From NCBI RefSeq assembly GCF_013911645.1, contig NZ_JACESV010000003.1, positions 310,001 through 374,000 of the forward strand: a stretch of 64,000 nucleotides of DNA, given 5' to 3'. A model generated the notes under the pieces. That model ran no database searches. It had not been told where the DNA came from and was given only the letters and a program-made list of their open reading frames with translations. Position 1 is the stretch's first letter. Every line of letters starts with the position of its first letter. The translations under genes and the position numbers were made by a program. Below are positions 44,925 to 54,986 of the stretch, in pieces. This DNA comes from Allomuricauda sp. (GTDB lineage Bacteria > Bacteroidota > Bacteroidia > Flavobacteriales > Flavobacteriaceae).

Positions 44925-46006
44925 GCTCGGATTTCGAAAACAGCATCAATGGCTAGGTCCAATTCTTTTTGCACCTTTGGATCGGTACAATTGATCAATA
45001 TTGAAATTACTTTTTGCTCTCTGGGATACACAAAAAGATTGGTGTATGCACCAACACTGTTTCCCACATGGCCAAAAAACGGCCTTCCCTTTGCATCTTG
45101 ACTCACTTGAAACCCGAGGCCGTAGTAGGCAGGTTTTCCATTTACCACTTGAGAGGTCAATAACTGATTATATGTCTCTTTTTGGAGCAACTGGCGATCT
45201 GAAATAGCCTGTCCCAGTTTAGCGATATCCTCACAGGTGGACAAATACCCGCCTCCAGCCAATTTATAAGCATTGTTCACCTCAGCGGCTTCAGTAAAGC
45301 AGATTGCCCGTTTAGTATAGAATTGGGTTTTGTTCTCGACTGCACCCGAATCGATATCCATTTCGTTCGGAGAAAAGGTATGTTTCAATCCCAAGGGCAT
45401 CAAAATATTTTCCTTCACATAATCTTGAAAAGGTACCCCACTCGCTTCTTGCATGGCCAAGGACAGCAATACAAAATCGAAACTGTTGTAGAGATAGTCA
45501 CTTCCGGGCTCAAAAAGCAAAGGGTCATTTTTAAAAACTGCTATACTATCTTTGATGGAATAAGCTTGGTTCAAAGCAAACTCTTTGCCCTTGTATCCCC
45601 TAATGCCAGCGGTATGACTTGCCAATTGCCGCAGTGTAAAATCGTATTTCTTTTTTGGATAGTAGGGTACGTAGGTGTAAAAGGATTCATCCAAACCCAC
45701 AATTCCATCCTCCACCATTTTGCCCAAAGCCAATCCCGTGATGCATTTAGAAATGCTCGCGATGCGGAAAACCGTACGTTTAGGGTCGACCTTATCCCTG
45801 TTTTCCAAATCGGCAAAACCATATCCTTTTTGAAGTACCCTCTCGCCATTATCCAGAGTGGTAACGGCCAAACCTGGCACTTTTTTCTCCGCTACCAGAT
45901 TATGGAAAAGGGCGTTGGCTTTTTCCAGCCCGTGCAATCCTTCCAATGGTTTTACTTTAGGAAATGTTGAAAACAGATTTTTGATATGCGTGAAAAGATG
46001 TCCCAA
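44921..46006 (-). CDS. beta-lactamase-family serine hydrolase
   Basis: A 361-residue penicillin-binding/class C beta-lactamase-like protein. The nucleophile motif SISK lies in RIASISKCITG (about 82-92), the second motif is YNS (about 168) and the third is HVG in FGHVGNSVGAY (about 325). The N-terminus (MGHLFTHIKNLF) shows no clear signal peptide. The longest frame starts with TTG at 46006, so the true start is uncertain. Substrate unknown; relatives include esterases, D-aminopeptidases and PBP4-like enzymes. Confidence 0.87.
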   Translation of the reverse strand: MGHLFTHIKNLFSTFPKVKPLEGLHGLEKANALFHNLVAEKKVPGLAVTTLDNGERVLQKGYGFADLENRDKVDPKRTVFRIASISKCITGLALGKMVEDGIVGLDESFYTYVPYYPKKKYDFTLRQLASHTAGIRGYKGKEFALNQAYSIKDSIAVFKNDPLLFEPGSDYLYNSFDFVLLSLAMQEASGVPFQDYVKENILMPLGLKHTFSPNEMDIDSGAVENKTQFYTKRAICFTEAAEVNNAYKLAGGGYLSTCEDIAKLGQAISDRQLLQKETYNQLLTSQVVNGKPAYYGLGFQVSQDAKGRPFFGHVGNSVGAYTNLFVYPREQKVISILINCTDPKVQKELDLAIDAVFEIRA

Positions 46007-46081
46007 AAATTTGGTTTGAATATAGAAAATAAAGAGAAATATTTAAGTTGCTGAAAACTAATATTATTGTTTGAAGCTACA

Positions 46082-46885
46082 TCAATCTTGGAAAATCAAC
46101 TTCCCATTGTAGAGTTCCTCCACTTCTACTTCTGGTGGACGGTTAACGCTTATCACATCGCCTGTCCCTCGAATAACACCGCCTAACCGTTGCTGAGGGT
46201 TAACATAGACATCATTGGAACCCCTGTGGCTAACACCAATTTTATCAGCTATCAAGGCCTCTGCCTCAATTCTGGAATCACCTGCGGCCACAGTAACATT
46301 AAAATTTTCTGTATTTCCCCTAAGCTTAAAATAAGCTATCCCATTCACCACAATTCTTACCGTGGTCGAGTTAAGGCTCAAATCAAAAGAGCCATCCGTT
46401 GTTTCGGTTTCAGGATTGCTAAAACTCTCGCAAATCAAGGACAAGTTGGGATAATCCAAAATACCATCACTGGAAACTAAAAGCCCTGTGCTACTGCGAA
46501 CTTCTGTGATGTTTGGCGATGTAACATAAACGGTGGTCAGTCCATAATCGCGTACGTAGTTGCAGCTATTCTCGTTTCGAAGGACAAGTCGGTTATCCTC
46601 TACCTCCGCGAAAACATCATTTATAAGATATTCCCCCGTTTCTATCTCCACCTTTTGTTCCTCGCCCTGTTTCAATACCACATTTAGGTTTTCAAAAACA
46701 GTAATGGTGCTAAATTCAGGAACATCTACCGTATGGCGTACCAAATCGCCTGCGTTTTGAAAACAATCGGGTACATTATCACCGTTGCAAGAGGCAAACA
46801 AAAAAGAAACCAGCATCAAAAACACCCCTAAAGCGCCCTCAAGGGGACACTTTTCATTTTGAATTTTGTACTTCCACATTTTCAT
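46082..46885 (-). CDS. GIN-domain (DUF2807) lipoprotein
   Basis: A 267-residue lipoprotein: the hydrophobic [14 protein letters not shown] (Cys at about 33) is a lipobox, preceded by a long basic N-region, so an internal start is possible. The mature part is a head GIN domain of repeating strands (residues about 50-240). It is diverged from the exported GIN protein at 36918-37592. The ATG overlaps the stop of the PagL-like gene by 4 nt, so the two envelope proteins are coupled. Confidence 0.85.
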   Translation of the reverse strand: MKMWKYKIQNEKCPLEGALGVFLMLVSFLFASCNGDNVPDCFQNAGDLVRHTVDVPEFSTITVFENLNVVLKQGEEQKVEIETGEYLINDVFAEVEDNRLVLRNENSCNYVRDYGLTTVYVTSPNITEVRSSTGLLVSSDGILDYPNLSLICESFSNPETETTDGSFDLSLNSTTVRIVVNGIAYFKLRGNTENFNVTVAAGDSRIEAEALIADKIGVSHRGSNDVYVNPQQRLGGVIRGTGDVISVNRPPEVEVEELYNGKLIFQD

Positions 46886-47982
46886 AACCTGATTCCTATT
46901 CCAAATTCGATCGCTTCTGCTTTGGCCCCATGTGATTTTAATGTGATGGCACCAAAAATTTTGCTTCCAAAATACCTTTTCATCCCAATTCTGTTGTACA
47001 TCCTTCCTTCAAAATCAAAAGGGTAATATACATAGTATCCCAACTGGGCCACAACACTCATTTTGTTTACGAAGAGTTCATGACCAAGAAAAAGTCCCAC
47101 TCTTTTATAATCGGTATCCGCATCAACATCCAATTCTGGGAATGCAATAGACTGATACCTGATCAACTCCTTTATAAAGTTAGAAAAGAAAATATCCGTT
47201 CCCAATTGAACAGCGTTTCGTTTGCCCAAACGTTTATCGGCGTAAGCAGATATAGTCGCAAAGCCGTAACGCCCCATATTGATCACATCACTTTCGTTGG
47301 CTCCGCCGCGAAGTACCAAGTTATAACGGACAGGCTCTGTTATTATCCCTTTCGGCTCCGGTACTAGGTATTCATAATTGGTTTCCTCATCAAGATTATA
47401 GGTCAATCCAAAATTTATGGCGAATGTATTGGTCGATGTATTGGGTGCCTTAAAATTTGCGTTGGAATAATGAATGAACGAAAGTCCAGCATTGACACCC
47501 AATCCTGCAAAAAGATTTTCCTTATGATAATTCAGCATTAATAAAGTACTGCTCAAAATATGGCTTCCGTAGGCATTGTTTCTAAAATTTTCATCCTTGT
47601 CATAAGGATTGTTAGTGTATGCCAATCCTTGCGCCACTCGTAACTGAACGTTTCTTTTAAAGAAATAGAAATTATAGTGCCCGTACACCCCAAAATGTTC
47701 CCCAAGCGTTGGATTATTGGTGTTTTGATAGACAAATGTGTAACCCGTATCTGGATACCCAAAATCTGCCTCCCACTCCTTGTGCCCGTAAGTTTTTCTA
47801 CTGACACCCAAAATTACCCCTCCTGGATGGCTGGTGATCAAATGTGAAATATCTGGATTGTGCAGAAGAATGGAACCATAAAATTGGTTCGCATCCAATA
47901 CAAAATGCTTTGGAACATCATCCGTTTGGCACAACCCAAAAAATGAAGTCAAAAATACGAATAGGCTAAGTAGGCACCTCAT
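46882..47982 (-). CDS. acyloxyacyl hydrolase / PagL-like lipid A deacylase
   Basis: A 366-residue outer-membrane protein with signal peptide 1-18 ([18 protein letters not shown]). The motif [17 protein letters not shown] (about residues 180-196) has the His-Ser-Asn-Ala pattern of the PagL family, where His and Ser carry out 3-O-deacylation of lipid A. The strands before and after fit an eight-stranded barrel, with an extra C-terminal barrel-like part (about 215-366) not found in the short proteobacterial PagL. The next gene is coupled to it by an ATGA overlap. Confidence 0.87.
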   Translation of the reverse strand: MRCLLSLFVFLTSFFGLCQTDDVPKHFVLDANQFYGSILLHNPDISHLITSHPGGVILGVSRKTYGHKEWEADFGYPDTGYTFVYQNTNNPTLGEHFGVYGHYNFYFFKRNVQLRVAQGLAYTNNPYDKDENFRNNAYGSHILSSTLLMLNYHKENLFAGLGVNAGLSFIHYSNANFKAPNTSTNTFAINFGLTYNLDEETNYEYLVPEPKGIITEPVRYNLVLRGGANESDVINMGRYGFATISAYADKRLGKRNAVQLGTDIFFSNFIKELIRYQSIAFPELDVDADTDYKRVGLFLGHELFVNKMSVVAQLGYYVYYPFDFEGRMYNRIGMKRYFGSKIFGAITLKSHGAKAEAIEFGIGIRL

Positions 47983-48105
47983 GGGGCGCTAAAGTAGGAA
48001 AATAAAAAAACACCTATGTCCATAAGAAAAGAAAACTAAGAAAAAAACAAACCTTCCTTTTACAGATTGGATTGTTCCGCTGCCATGCACCCTTAACATC
48101 AACTT

Positions 48106-49059
48106 TTAAAAAAGTTCCTTTGCTATGGCCTTGATATTATCCGATTTTCCCATGGAGTAATAATGTAACACGGGCACACCTGCTTCCCTCAATTCTTTGG
48201 ATTGCTGAATGGCCCATTCCACCCCAACTTGACGCACTTCTTTATTGTTATTGCAAGCTTCAACGGCATCAATCAAATCTTGTGGCAGATCTATACTGAA
48301 AACATGGGGCAATAATTGCAAGTGACGTTTAACGGCTATTGGCTTGATTCCCGGAATAATCGGAACATCAATGCCCATTTCACGTGCAGCCTTAACAAAG
48401 GCAAAAAACTTTTGATTGTCAAAAAACATCTGGGTCACCACATAATCCGCTCCCAAATCCACTTTTTCCTTCAAGCGTTTTAAATCAGATTGAAGGGAAG
48501 GTGCTTCCATGTGTTTTTCGGGATAGCCTGCCACCCCGATACAAAAACTGTTCAAATCGCTTGATTCGATGGTATCGTGCAAGTAATTACCCTCGTTAAT
48601 ATCCTGAATTTGCTTTACCAATTCTGTGGCATACTGGTGACCGCCTTCTGTGGGAGTAAAATATTTTTCCTCTTTTCTGGCATCACCACGGAGTGCCATT
48701 ACATTTTCTATCTCCAAATACTGACAGTCCACCAATAGGTATTCGGTTTCCTCTTTGGTAAAACCTCCGCATAGCACATGAGGAACGGTATCCACATTGT
48801 ATTTATGCTTCAAAGATGCACAGATGCCCAAAGTTCCAGGACGTGTACGCGTAAGTTTTTTATCCAACAGACCATCTTTCTCCTTATAAATGTATTCTTC
48901 CCTAGAGGTGGTCACATCAATAAAAGGGGGCTTGAACTCCATCAAAGGGTCAATATTTTTGTAGAGCTCTTGAATGCTTTTTCCTTTTACGGGTGGCACA
49001 ATCTCAAAACTGAAAAGGGTTTTGCCATTCGCCTTTTTTATGTGATCGGTAATTTTCAT
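48106..49059 (-). CDS. metF: 5,10-methylenetetrahydrofolate reductase
   Basis: MetF makes 5-methyltetrahydrofolate with NAD(P)H and FAD; the two metH products then use it. The protein begins MKITDHIKKANGKTLFSFEIVPP, and MALRGDARK (about 117-125) and FFVDN-like QMFFDNQKFFAF (about 207-218) are typical of the TIM-barrel. Length is 317. It begins three bases after the metH C-terminal gene ends, at the end of the SAM-controlled operon. Confidence 0.95.
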   Translation of the reverse strand: MKITDHIKKANGKTLFSFEIVPPVKGKSIQELYKNIDPLMEFKPPFIDVTTSREEYIYKEKDGLLDKKLTRTRPGTLGICASLKHKYNVDTVPHVLCGGFTKEETEYLLVDCQYLEIENVMALRGDARKEEKYFTPTEGGHQYATELVKQIQDINEGNYLHDTIESSDLNSFCIGVAGYPEKHMEAPSLQSDLKRLKEKVDLGADYVVTQMFFDNQKFFAFVKAAREMGIDVPIIPGIKPIAVKRHLQLLPHVFSIDLPQDLIDAVEACNNNKEVRQVGVEWAIQQSKELREAGVPVLHYYSMGKSDNIKAIAKELF

Positions 49060-49062
49060 TGG

Positions 49063-51741
49063 TTATTCGTCAACTATGTTGGGAGCAAGCCATTTTTGGG
49101 CTTCCTCTAGTTTCATATTTTTTCGCTCAGCAAAATCCTGAACTTGGTCTTGCTTTATTTTTCCCAATCCAAAATATTTGGCCTGTGGATGTCCAAAATA
49201 GTAGCCGCTAACACTTGCCGCGGGCCACATGGCCAGACTATCGGTCAGTTTTACCCCTATTTTTTCTTCCACATCCATCATCTCCCAAATAGTGAGTTTC
49301 TCTAAGTGGTCGGGACAGGCAGGGTAACCGGGTGCGGGTCGGATACCTCGATATTTTTCTTTGATCAGCTCCGTATTGTCCAAATTTTCATCTACTGCAT
49401 AGCCCCAATATTTGGTCCGGACTTCTTTGTGAAGATATTCTGCAAAAGCCTCTGCGAATCTATCCGCCAAAGCTTTGATCATAATGGAATTGTAATCATC
49501 GTGATTTTTTTCAAACTGAGCGGCCAATTCTTGGGTACCGAAACCTGCACTCACGCAAAAACAACCTATGTAATCTTGAATTCCAGAAGCTTTCGGGGCA
49601 ATAAAATCTGCCAATGCGATATTAGGGACTCCTTCGCGCTTTTTTAATTGTTGACGAAGGGTTCTAAAAATGAAGGTTTCTTCTTCCTTTTCTACTTCTA
49701 TATCATCTTCGTTGATTTGATTGGCAGGAAACAACCCGAAGATAGCCTTGGCCTTCAATAGTTTTTCATCCAACACTTGGTTCAAAAGCTCTTTGGCATC
49801 TTTAAAGAGTTCTTTGGCCTGTTCTCCAACAACCTCATCGGTCAAAATATCGGGATATTTACCGTGCAAGTCCCAACTTCGGAAGAACGGAGACCAATCA
49901 ATGTATTCTTTCAACTTGGTCAAATCAAAATCTTCCCAAACTTGAATGCCCAACTGGTTTGGTTTTTTAATGTCTGATGGATCCCACTCGATTTCAAGTT
50001 TGTTCTTCCTTGCTTGCTCCAAAGTCAAATATTCCTTCTGCTTTCCTCGCTTTAAAAACTTCTCCCTAAAGCTTTCATAATCCAGTTTGATGGATTTTTT
50101 ATAACCCGCAGAAGTCTCATCCTGAAGCAAATCCCCCACTACCGTTACCGCTCTCGATGCATCGTTTACGTGCACTACAGCCTGACTGTATTGAGGGTCA
50201 ATCTTCACTGCTGTATGGGCTTTGCTCGTGGTAGCACCGCCAATCAGAAGTGGAACCTCAAAGTTTTGACGCTCCATTTCTTTGGCCAAAAACACCATTT
50301 CGTCCAAGGATGGGGTGATCAATCCGCTCAAACCGATAATATCAACCTGTTTTTCCTTGGCCTCGTTTATAATTTTTTCCGGTGGCACCATCACTCCAAG
50401 ATCCACGATTTCGTAATTGTTGCAGGCAAGCACTACGCTCACTATATTTTTTCCAATATCGTGCACATCGCCCTTAACGGTGGCCATCAGTATTTTTCCG
50501 GCAGCCTTGGCATTTTTGTCTTTGGATGCTTCAATATATGGCGTCAAATACGCTACGGCCTTCTTCATCACCCTGGCGGATTTCACCACCTGTGGCAGAA
50601 ACATTTTGCCGCTCCCAAAGAGATCGCCCACCACGTTCATTCCGGTCATTAAATTACCTTCTATAACGTGCAAAGGTTTGGCAGCCTGTTGGCGGGCCTC
50701 TTCCACATCTTCAATAATATATTGATCTATTCCCTTGACCAAGGCACGGGTAATACGGTCTTGTAGCGGTTCTTCTCTCCACGAAAGGTCTACTTTGCTT
50801 TCCTTTGCGGTACCCACAACGGTTTCCGCAAATTCCAATAGGCGTTCGGTGGCATCGTCCCGCCTATCCAATAGTACATCCTCCACATGTTCGAGCAAGT
50901 CTTTGGGTATATCATCATAGACCTCCAACATGGTAGGGTTTACAATCCCAATGTTCATTCCAGCTTTAATGGCATGGAACAAAAAGGCTGAATTTATGGC
51001 CTCCCGTACTGGATTGTTTCCCCTAAACGAGAACGAAACGTTACTCACTCCCCCACTAACACTGCAATAGGGAAGGTTTTCCTTAACCCAACGGGTTGCC
51101 TCTATAAAATCTACGGCGTTGCGCCTGTGCTCCTCCATTCCCGTAGCTACGGGAAAAATGTTCAGGTCGAAAATAATGTCCTCTGGAGGGAATTTTACCT
51201 TATTGACCAGCACATCATAAGATCGTTTGGCAATTTCAATACGACGTTCCAAGTTATCGGCTTGCCCAACTTCATCAAAGGCCATAACAATAACTGCGGC
51301 ACCATATCGCTTGATCAATTTGGCATGTCGGATAAATTCTTCTTCTCCTTCTTTGAGACTGATGGAATTTACCACGCATTTACCTTGTACCACCTGAAGT
51401 CCAGCTTCGATGATTTCCCATTTGGAACTATCGATCATAATGGGCACCCGGGCAATATCGGGCTCGGAAACGATCAGGTTCAAGAACTTGACCATGGCTT
51501 TTTTACCATCTATCAAGCCATCATCCATGTTCACATCAATGATCTGGGCACCACCCTCCACTTGATTGCGGGCAATATCCAGGGCCTCATCAAATTTTTC
51601 TTCTTTAATGAGCCTTAAAAACCGTTTGGAACCCGCCACATTGGTACGTTCCCCTACGTTAATGAAATTGCTTTCCGGGGTAATGATCAAGGGTTCGAGT
51701 CCGCTCAGCTTCAAATATCGTTGTTCGTTGTTCGTTGCCAT
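49063..51741 (-). CDS. metH: methionine synthase, C-terminal part (pterin, cobalamin and reactivation domains)
   Basis: An 892-residue cobalamin-dependent protein lacking the homocysteine domain. Order: pterin-binding domain (about 1-300, [18 protein letters not shown] at 26-43), helical cap and Rossmann B12-binding domain with the [10 protein letters not shown] cobalamin-binding motif (about 430), and C-terminal reactivation domain (about 570-890) with [15 protein letters not shown] (about 800). The homocysteine domain is in the next gene, so this is a split MetH, which is common in Bacteroidota. Its ATG lies three bases after that gene's stop. Confidence 0.95.
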   Translation of the reverse strand: MATNNEQRYLKLSGLEPLIITPESNFINVGERTNVAGSKRFLRLIKEEKFDEALDIARNQVEGGAQIIDVNMDDGLIDGKKAMVKFLNLIVSEPDIARVPIMIDSSKWEIIEAGLQVVQGKCVVNSISLKEGEEEFIRHAKLIKRYGAAVIVMAFDEVGQADNLERRIEIAKRSYDVLVNKVKFPPEDIIFDLNIFPVATGMEEHRRNAVDFIEATRWVKENLPYCSVSGGVSNVSFSFRGNNPVREAINSAFLFHAIKAGMNIGIVNPTMLEVYDDIPKDLLEHVEDVLLDRRDDATERLLEFAETVVGTAKESKVDLSWREEPLQDRITRALVKGIDQYIIEDVEEARQQAAKPLHVIEGNLMTGMNVVGDLFGSGKMFLPQVVKSARVMKKAVAYLTPYIEASKDKNAKAAGKILMATVKGDVHDIGKNIVSVVLACNNYEIVDLGVMVPPEKIINEAKEKQVDIIGLSGLITPSLDEMVFLAKEMERQNFEVPLLIGGATTSKAHTAVKIDPQYSQAVVHVNDASRAVTVVGDLLQDETSAGYKKSIKLDYESFREKFLKRGKQKEYLTLEQARKNKLEIEWDPSDIKKPNQLGIQVWEDFDLTKLKEYIDWSPFFRSWDLHGKYPDILTDEVVGEQAKELFKDAKELLNQVLDEKLLKAKAIFGLFPANQINEDDIEVEKEEETFIFRTLRQQLKKREGVPNIALADFIAPKASGIQDYIGCFCVSAGFGTQELAAQFEKNHDDYNSIMIKALADRFAEAFAEYLHKEVRTKYWGYAVDENLDNTELIKEKYRGIRPAPGYPACPDHLEKLTIWEMMDVEEKIGVKLTDSLAMWPAASVSGYYFGHPQAKYFGLGKIKQDQVQDFAERKNMKLEEAQKWLAPNIVDE

Positions 51742-51744
51742 AAA

Positions 51745-52746
51745 CTATGCTGGAGTCAGAAGTTTTCTCGGTTTATAATCTTTTACCACATCGGCAATAG
51801 CTTTGATATGTTTAGGGGTGGTACCGCAACATCCGCCAACGATATTCACCAGTCCTTTTTCTGCATATTCCTTAATCTGCACGGCCATTTGTTCGGGTGT
51901 TTCGTCATATTCGCCAAAGGCATTGGGCAATCCGGCATTGGGGTGGGCGGAGGTGGCAAATTCTGATTTTGCCGAAATCACCTCCAAATGGGGCACCAAT
52001 TGTTTGGCTCCCAAGGCACAATTGAATCCAACGGATAAAATGGGAATATGGGAAACTGAAATTAGAAATGCTTCTGCCGTTTGCCCAGATAAGGTTCTCC
52101 CTGATGCATCGGTGATGGTGCCGCTGACCATCACGGGCACTTCTATATTGCGTTCGTCCTTTACTTCTTCAATGGCAAAAAGGGCTGCTTTGGCGTTGAG
52201 GGTATCAAAAATGGTCTCCACCAACAATATATCGGACCCACCATCCAGCAGGGCTTCTACTTGTTGTTTGTAGGCTATTCGCAGTTCATCAAAAGAGACG
52301 GCACGATAGCCCGGGTCGTTCACATCTGGGGACATACTGGCCGTTTTGTTGGTCGGACCTATGCTCCCTGCCACAAATCGGGGTTTGTCCGGGTTCCTTT
52401 TGGTAAATTCCTCCGCTACTTGCTTTGCAAGTTTGGCGGATTCATAATTCAGTTCATACACCAATTTTTCCATACCGTAATCGGCCATGGCTATGGTTGT
52501 ACCCGAAAATGTATTGGTTTCAATGATGTCCGCTCCTGCTTCCAAAAACATTCGATGGATATCTTTGACGGCTTCAGGTTGAGTCAAGGACAACAAATCG
52601 TTGTTTCCCTGCAAATCACTGGGCCAATCCTTGAACCGTTCTCCCCTAAAATCTTCCTCCTCGAATTTATAGCGCTGCAACATGGTGCCCATGGCCCCGT
52701 CCAACACCAAAATCCGTTTCTTCAATATATCTTCAATTTTTTCCAT
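51745..52746 (-). CDS. methionine synthase, N-terminal homocysteine-binding part
   Basis: A 333-residue homocysteine S-methyltransferase domain. It begins [24 protein letters not shown]. The zinc-binding residues are the Cys in GFNCALGAK (about 240) and the Cys-Cys in [10 protein letters not shown] (about 309). With the following gene it makes a two-subunit MetH. The ATG at 52746 is chosen because homologues start here; the frame is open 22 codons further to another ATG at 52812, inside the riboswitch's downstream part. First structural gene behind the SAM riboswitch. Confidence 0.94.
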   Translation of the reverse strand: MEKIEDILKKRILVLDGAMGTMLQRYKFEEEDFRGERFKDWPSDLQGNNDLLSLTQPEAVKDIHRMFLEAGADIIETNTFSGTTIAMADYGMEKLVYELNYESAKLAKQVAEEFTKRNPDKPRFVAGSIGPTNKTASMSPDVNDPGYRAVSFDELRIAYKQQVEALLDGGSDILLVETIFDTLNAKAALFAIEEVKDERNIEVPVMVSGTITDASGRTLSGQTAEAFLISVSHIPILSVGFNCALGAKQLVPHLEVISAKSEFATSAHPNAGLPNAFGEYDETPEQMAVQIKEYAEKGLVNIVGGCCGTTPKHIKAIADVVKDYKPRKLLTPA

Positions 52747-52823
52747 AATACATTCTTCCTTCAAAAAAGGTTGTAATGGTATCAAGAAAAGTGCGGTAAA
52801 TACTTTGATCATGTATTTTTTCG

Positions 52824-52960
52824 TTATCCTTCCCCAATGGCAGGATGTTGCTCCGTACTTTCCCGAGAATCGTTCAGGACAAGGGTAGAATGTAGCACCT
52901 TCTCGAAGTCGAGGGTTGCTAAGGCTTCAACGGGTCCAATCCCTCCACCTTTCTTGATAA
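52824..52960 (-). ncRNA. SAM-I (S-box) riboswitch
   Basis: Read on the minus strand, the conserved S-box elements appear in order: TTATCAAGA, GGTGGAGGGA, TGGACCC, TGAAGCC, GCAACC, then GGTGCTACATTCTACC, ending with GATAAC. GTTATC at the start pairs with GATAAC at the end to close P1. SAM-I riboswitches lower expression of methionine genes when SAM is high. No clear intrinsic terminator was found between P1 and the metH start codon, so the expression platform is unresolved. Confidence 0.93.
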
Positions 52961-52966
52961 CACTTT

Positions 52967-52993
52967 CAACTTATAAATGAACTGAACTGCAAA
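52967..52993 (-). promoter_or_regulatory. promoter of the SAM riboswitch-metH-metF operon
   Basis: TTTG at 52993-52990 and TAAGTTG at 52973-52967 on the minus strand are a good match to Bacteroidota -33 and -7 elements with usual spacing. The predicted start of transcription falls just before the first riboswitch bases at 52960. Confidence 0.65.
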
Positions 52994-53018
52994 GAAACGG
53001 TACTCCCCAGTGAAAAGC

Positions 53019-53049
53019 AAAAAAACCTTCCAAAATCGCTTTTGGAAGG
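53019..53049 (-). terminator. terminator of the cys operon
   Basis: CCTTCCAAAA (53026-53035) and TTTTGGAAGG (53040-53049) form a perfect 10-bp stem with loop TCGC. On the minus strand a run of seven T (53025-53019) follows. It ends the ferredoxin reductase transcript before the metH promoter. Confidence 0.92.
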
Positions 53050-53073
53050 CATTTTCGCTTCTAAAACAAATAA

Positions 53074-54135
53074 TTAATTGATACTCTGCACTACTTCTTT
53101 TTTGGCCTCTTTTTTGGAACCATCAAATCCTTGCACACCGCCAACGGTGGTATATTTCATTACAAACCGCTTATCTGGATTGATGATTTGATAGGCAAAT
53201 TGACACATCACGGCCGCTTCGTGGAATCCGGATAGAATCAGCTTCAGCTTCCCTGGATAGGTGTTGACATCGCCAATGGCAAACACTCCTGGAAGATTGG
53301 TCTGATAATCCTTGGCATTGTTAACTTTGATGGCATTTTTCTCAATTTCCAATCCCCAATTGCCCAATGGGCCCAATTTTGGAGATAATCCAAACAATGG
53401 GATAAAGAAATCGGTTTCCACGTAGGTCGATTCCTTTTCTTCATCGTTGTACTTGATCACTACGGCATGCAGGTCGTCCTTACCATGGATTTCCTTTACC
53501 TCGGCCTTGGTGTACAATTGAATTTTGCCCAATTTGGCCAATTCCCTTGCTTTTTCAACAGAGTCCAGTGCACCACGGAATTCGTTTCTACGGTGTACCA
53601 AGGAAACTTCGGAAGCCACATCGGCCAAAAAGATGGCCCAATCCAATGCAGAGTCACCCCCACCGGATATCACCACTTTTTTATCGCGAAACTGCTCTGG
53701 ATCCTTTACCATATATTCCACTCCCTTACTTTCAAAGAGCCCAATATTTGGAATCATAGGTTTTCTGGGTTCAAAAGACCCCAATCCACCAGCAATTACA
53801 ACAACCGGGGCATGATGTTGCGTTCCCTTGTTTGTGGTAACGATATAGGAACCATCTTCTTGCTTATCCAAGGTTTCCGCGCGTTCTCCCAAAGTAAAAC
53901 CTGGTTCAAACGGTTTGATTTGCTCCATAAGATTGTCCACCAAAGTACCCGCTAAAATTTCTGGGTAGGCCGGAATGTCGTAAATGGGTTTCTTCGGATA
54001 GATTTCCGAACATTGCCCTCCTGGTTGTGCCAAAGCATCGATTAAATGACATTTTAGTTTAAGCAATCCTGCTTCAAATACGGTAAACAATCCTGTTGGC
54101 CCTGCTCCGATTATAACAATATCTGTTTTGATCAT
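53074..54135 (-). CDS. ferredoxin--NADP+ reductase, thioredoxin reductase-like
   Basis: A 353-residue flavoprotein. FAD motif GAGPTGLFTVFEAGL (about 10-24) and NADPH motif GGGDSALDWAIFLAD (about 160-174) are seen; the redox CxxC of true thioredoxin reductases is missing, as in the YumC type FNR. It lies at the end of the sulfate-reduction operon, so a likely role is supplying reduced ferredoxin to the sulfite reductase (inference). The start is the ATG at 54135; the 23-codon upstream extension is a translation of the repeat at 54155-54204. Confidence 0.93.
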   Translation of the reverse strand: MIKTDIVIIGAGPTGLFTVFEAGLLKLKCHLIDALAQPGGQCSEIYPKKPIYDIPAYPEILAGTLVDNLMEQIKPFEPGFTLGERAETLDKQEDGSYIVTTNKGTQHHAPVVVIAGGLGSFEPRKPMIPNIGLFESKGVEYMVKDPEQFRDKKVVISGGGDSALDWAIFLADVASEVSLVHRRNEFRGALDSVEKARELAKLGKIQLYTKAEVKEIHGKDDLHAVVIKYNDEEKESTYVETDFFIPLFGLSPKLGPLGNWGLEIEKNAIKVNNAKDYQTNLPGVFAIGDVNTYPGKLKLILSGFHEAAVMCQFAYQIINPDKRFVMKYTTVGGVQGFDGSKKEAKKEVVQSIN

Positions 54136-54154
54136 AATTCTCCTTTTAAATGCT

Positions 54155-54204
54155 CTTGAAGTCCCCTTTGGCTGCGCTCGGGGTGACATTCTTCGAGCTG
54201 ACAC
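54155..54204. repeat. dispersed intergenic repeat, third copy
   Basis: CTTGAAGTCCCCTTTGGCTG and CGCTCGGGGTGACATT, followed by CTTCGAGCTGACA, match the family seen at 10065-10112 and 26971-27018. It sits between cobA and the ferredoxin reductase gene, so the operon mRNA would carry it. Confidence 0.7.
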
Positions 54205-54209
54205 TTGAT

Positions 54210-54986
54210 TTAAATTTTCTCTAGCAATTTTTTTCCCTGGTGTTGATATTTATTTTGAATATCCAATACTGTTTGACGGTGATTGACCACTTCGCCGATA
54301 ACTATGATGGCCGGATTGGACAACTGCTGCTCCTTTGCCTTGTGCTCAATTGAAGCAACAGTGCCAATACCGATTTTTTCGTTTTCCGTAGTTCCATTCT
54401 GAATAATGGCGACTGGAATCTCTCTTTTTCCTTCTTCTTTGAAGAGTTGCATGATTTCCCCTAATTTGGACATTCCCATAAGGATAATTATCGTTGCATT
54501 GGATTTTGCCGCCAAGCTTACATCGCTGGACAACTTGTGTTCCTTAGTAGTTCCGGTTATCACCCAAAAACTTTCGGCAGCACCCCTTTTGGTTACAGGA
54601 ATGTTTTGTGATGCCGGTACGGATACCGAGGATGAAATTCCCGGCACTACGGCCACTTCTACCCCAAATTTTGATGCATGTTCCATTTCTTCGGCTCCCC
54701 TGCCAAACACAAAGGGGTCTCCTCCTTTCAATCGTACTACGTGCAATCCTTGGGTTGCCCGTTCCACGATCAAATCGTTGATTTGTTTTTGTTGATAGGC
54801 ATAGCAACCTTTGCGCTTGCCCACAAATATTTTCTCCGCATGTGGGGCGTGCTCCAACAATCTGGAATCGACCAAGGCATCGTATAGAACCACATCTGCA
54901 CTTTGCAGGGCCCTAACCCCTTTTAGGGTAATCAATTCCACATCTCCCGGGCCTGCGCCCACTACTGTCAACTTTCCGCTATGCAT
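54210..54986 (-). CDS. cobA: uroporphyrinogen-III C-methyltransferase
   Basis: Adds two SAM-derived methyl groups to uroporphyrinogen III, making precorrin-2, the route to siroheme. The SAM-binding VGAGPGDVELITLKG (about 9-23) and RLKGGDPFVFGRGAEE (about 84-99) are signature segments. At 258 residues it lacks the CysG dehydrogenase/ferrochelatase part, which must be encoded elsewhere. Its ATG overlaps the sulfite reductase stop by 8 nt, in line with serving that enzyme's siroheme. Confidence 0.95.
   Translation of the reverse strand: MHSGKLTVVGAGPGDVELITLKGVRALQSADVVLYDALVDSRLLEHAPHAEKIFVGKRKGCYAYQQKQINDLIVERATQGLHVVRLKGGDPFVFGRGAEEMEHASKFGVEVAVVPGISSSVSVPASQNIPVTKRGAAESFWVITGTTKEHKLSSDVSLAAKSNATIIILMGMSKLGEIMQLFKEEGKREIPVAIIQNGTTENEKIGIGTVASIEHKAKEQQLSNPAIIVIGEVVNHRQTVLDIQNKYQHQGKKLLEKI

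Noticed and set aside
51744-51745. Frameshifted single metH
   Set aside because: Both parts have their own stop and ATG with a three-base gap and complete domain ends; split MetH is common in this phylum.
54136-54204. N-terminal extension of the ferredoxin reductase
   Set aside because: It is only the translation of the dispersed repeat at 54155-54204; homologues start at the FAD motif.
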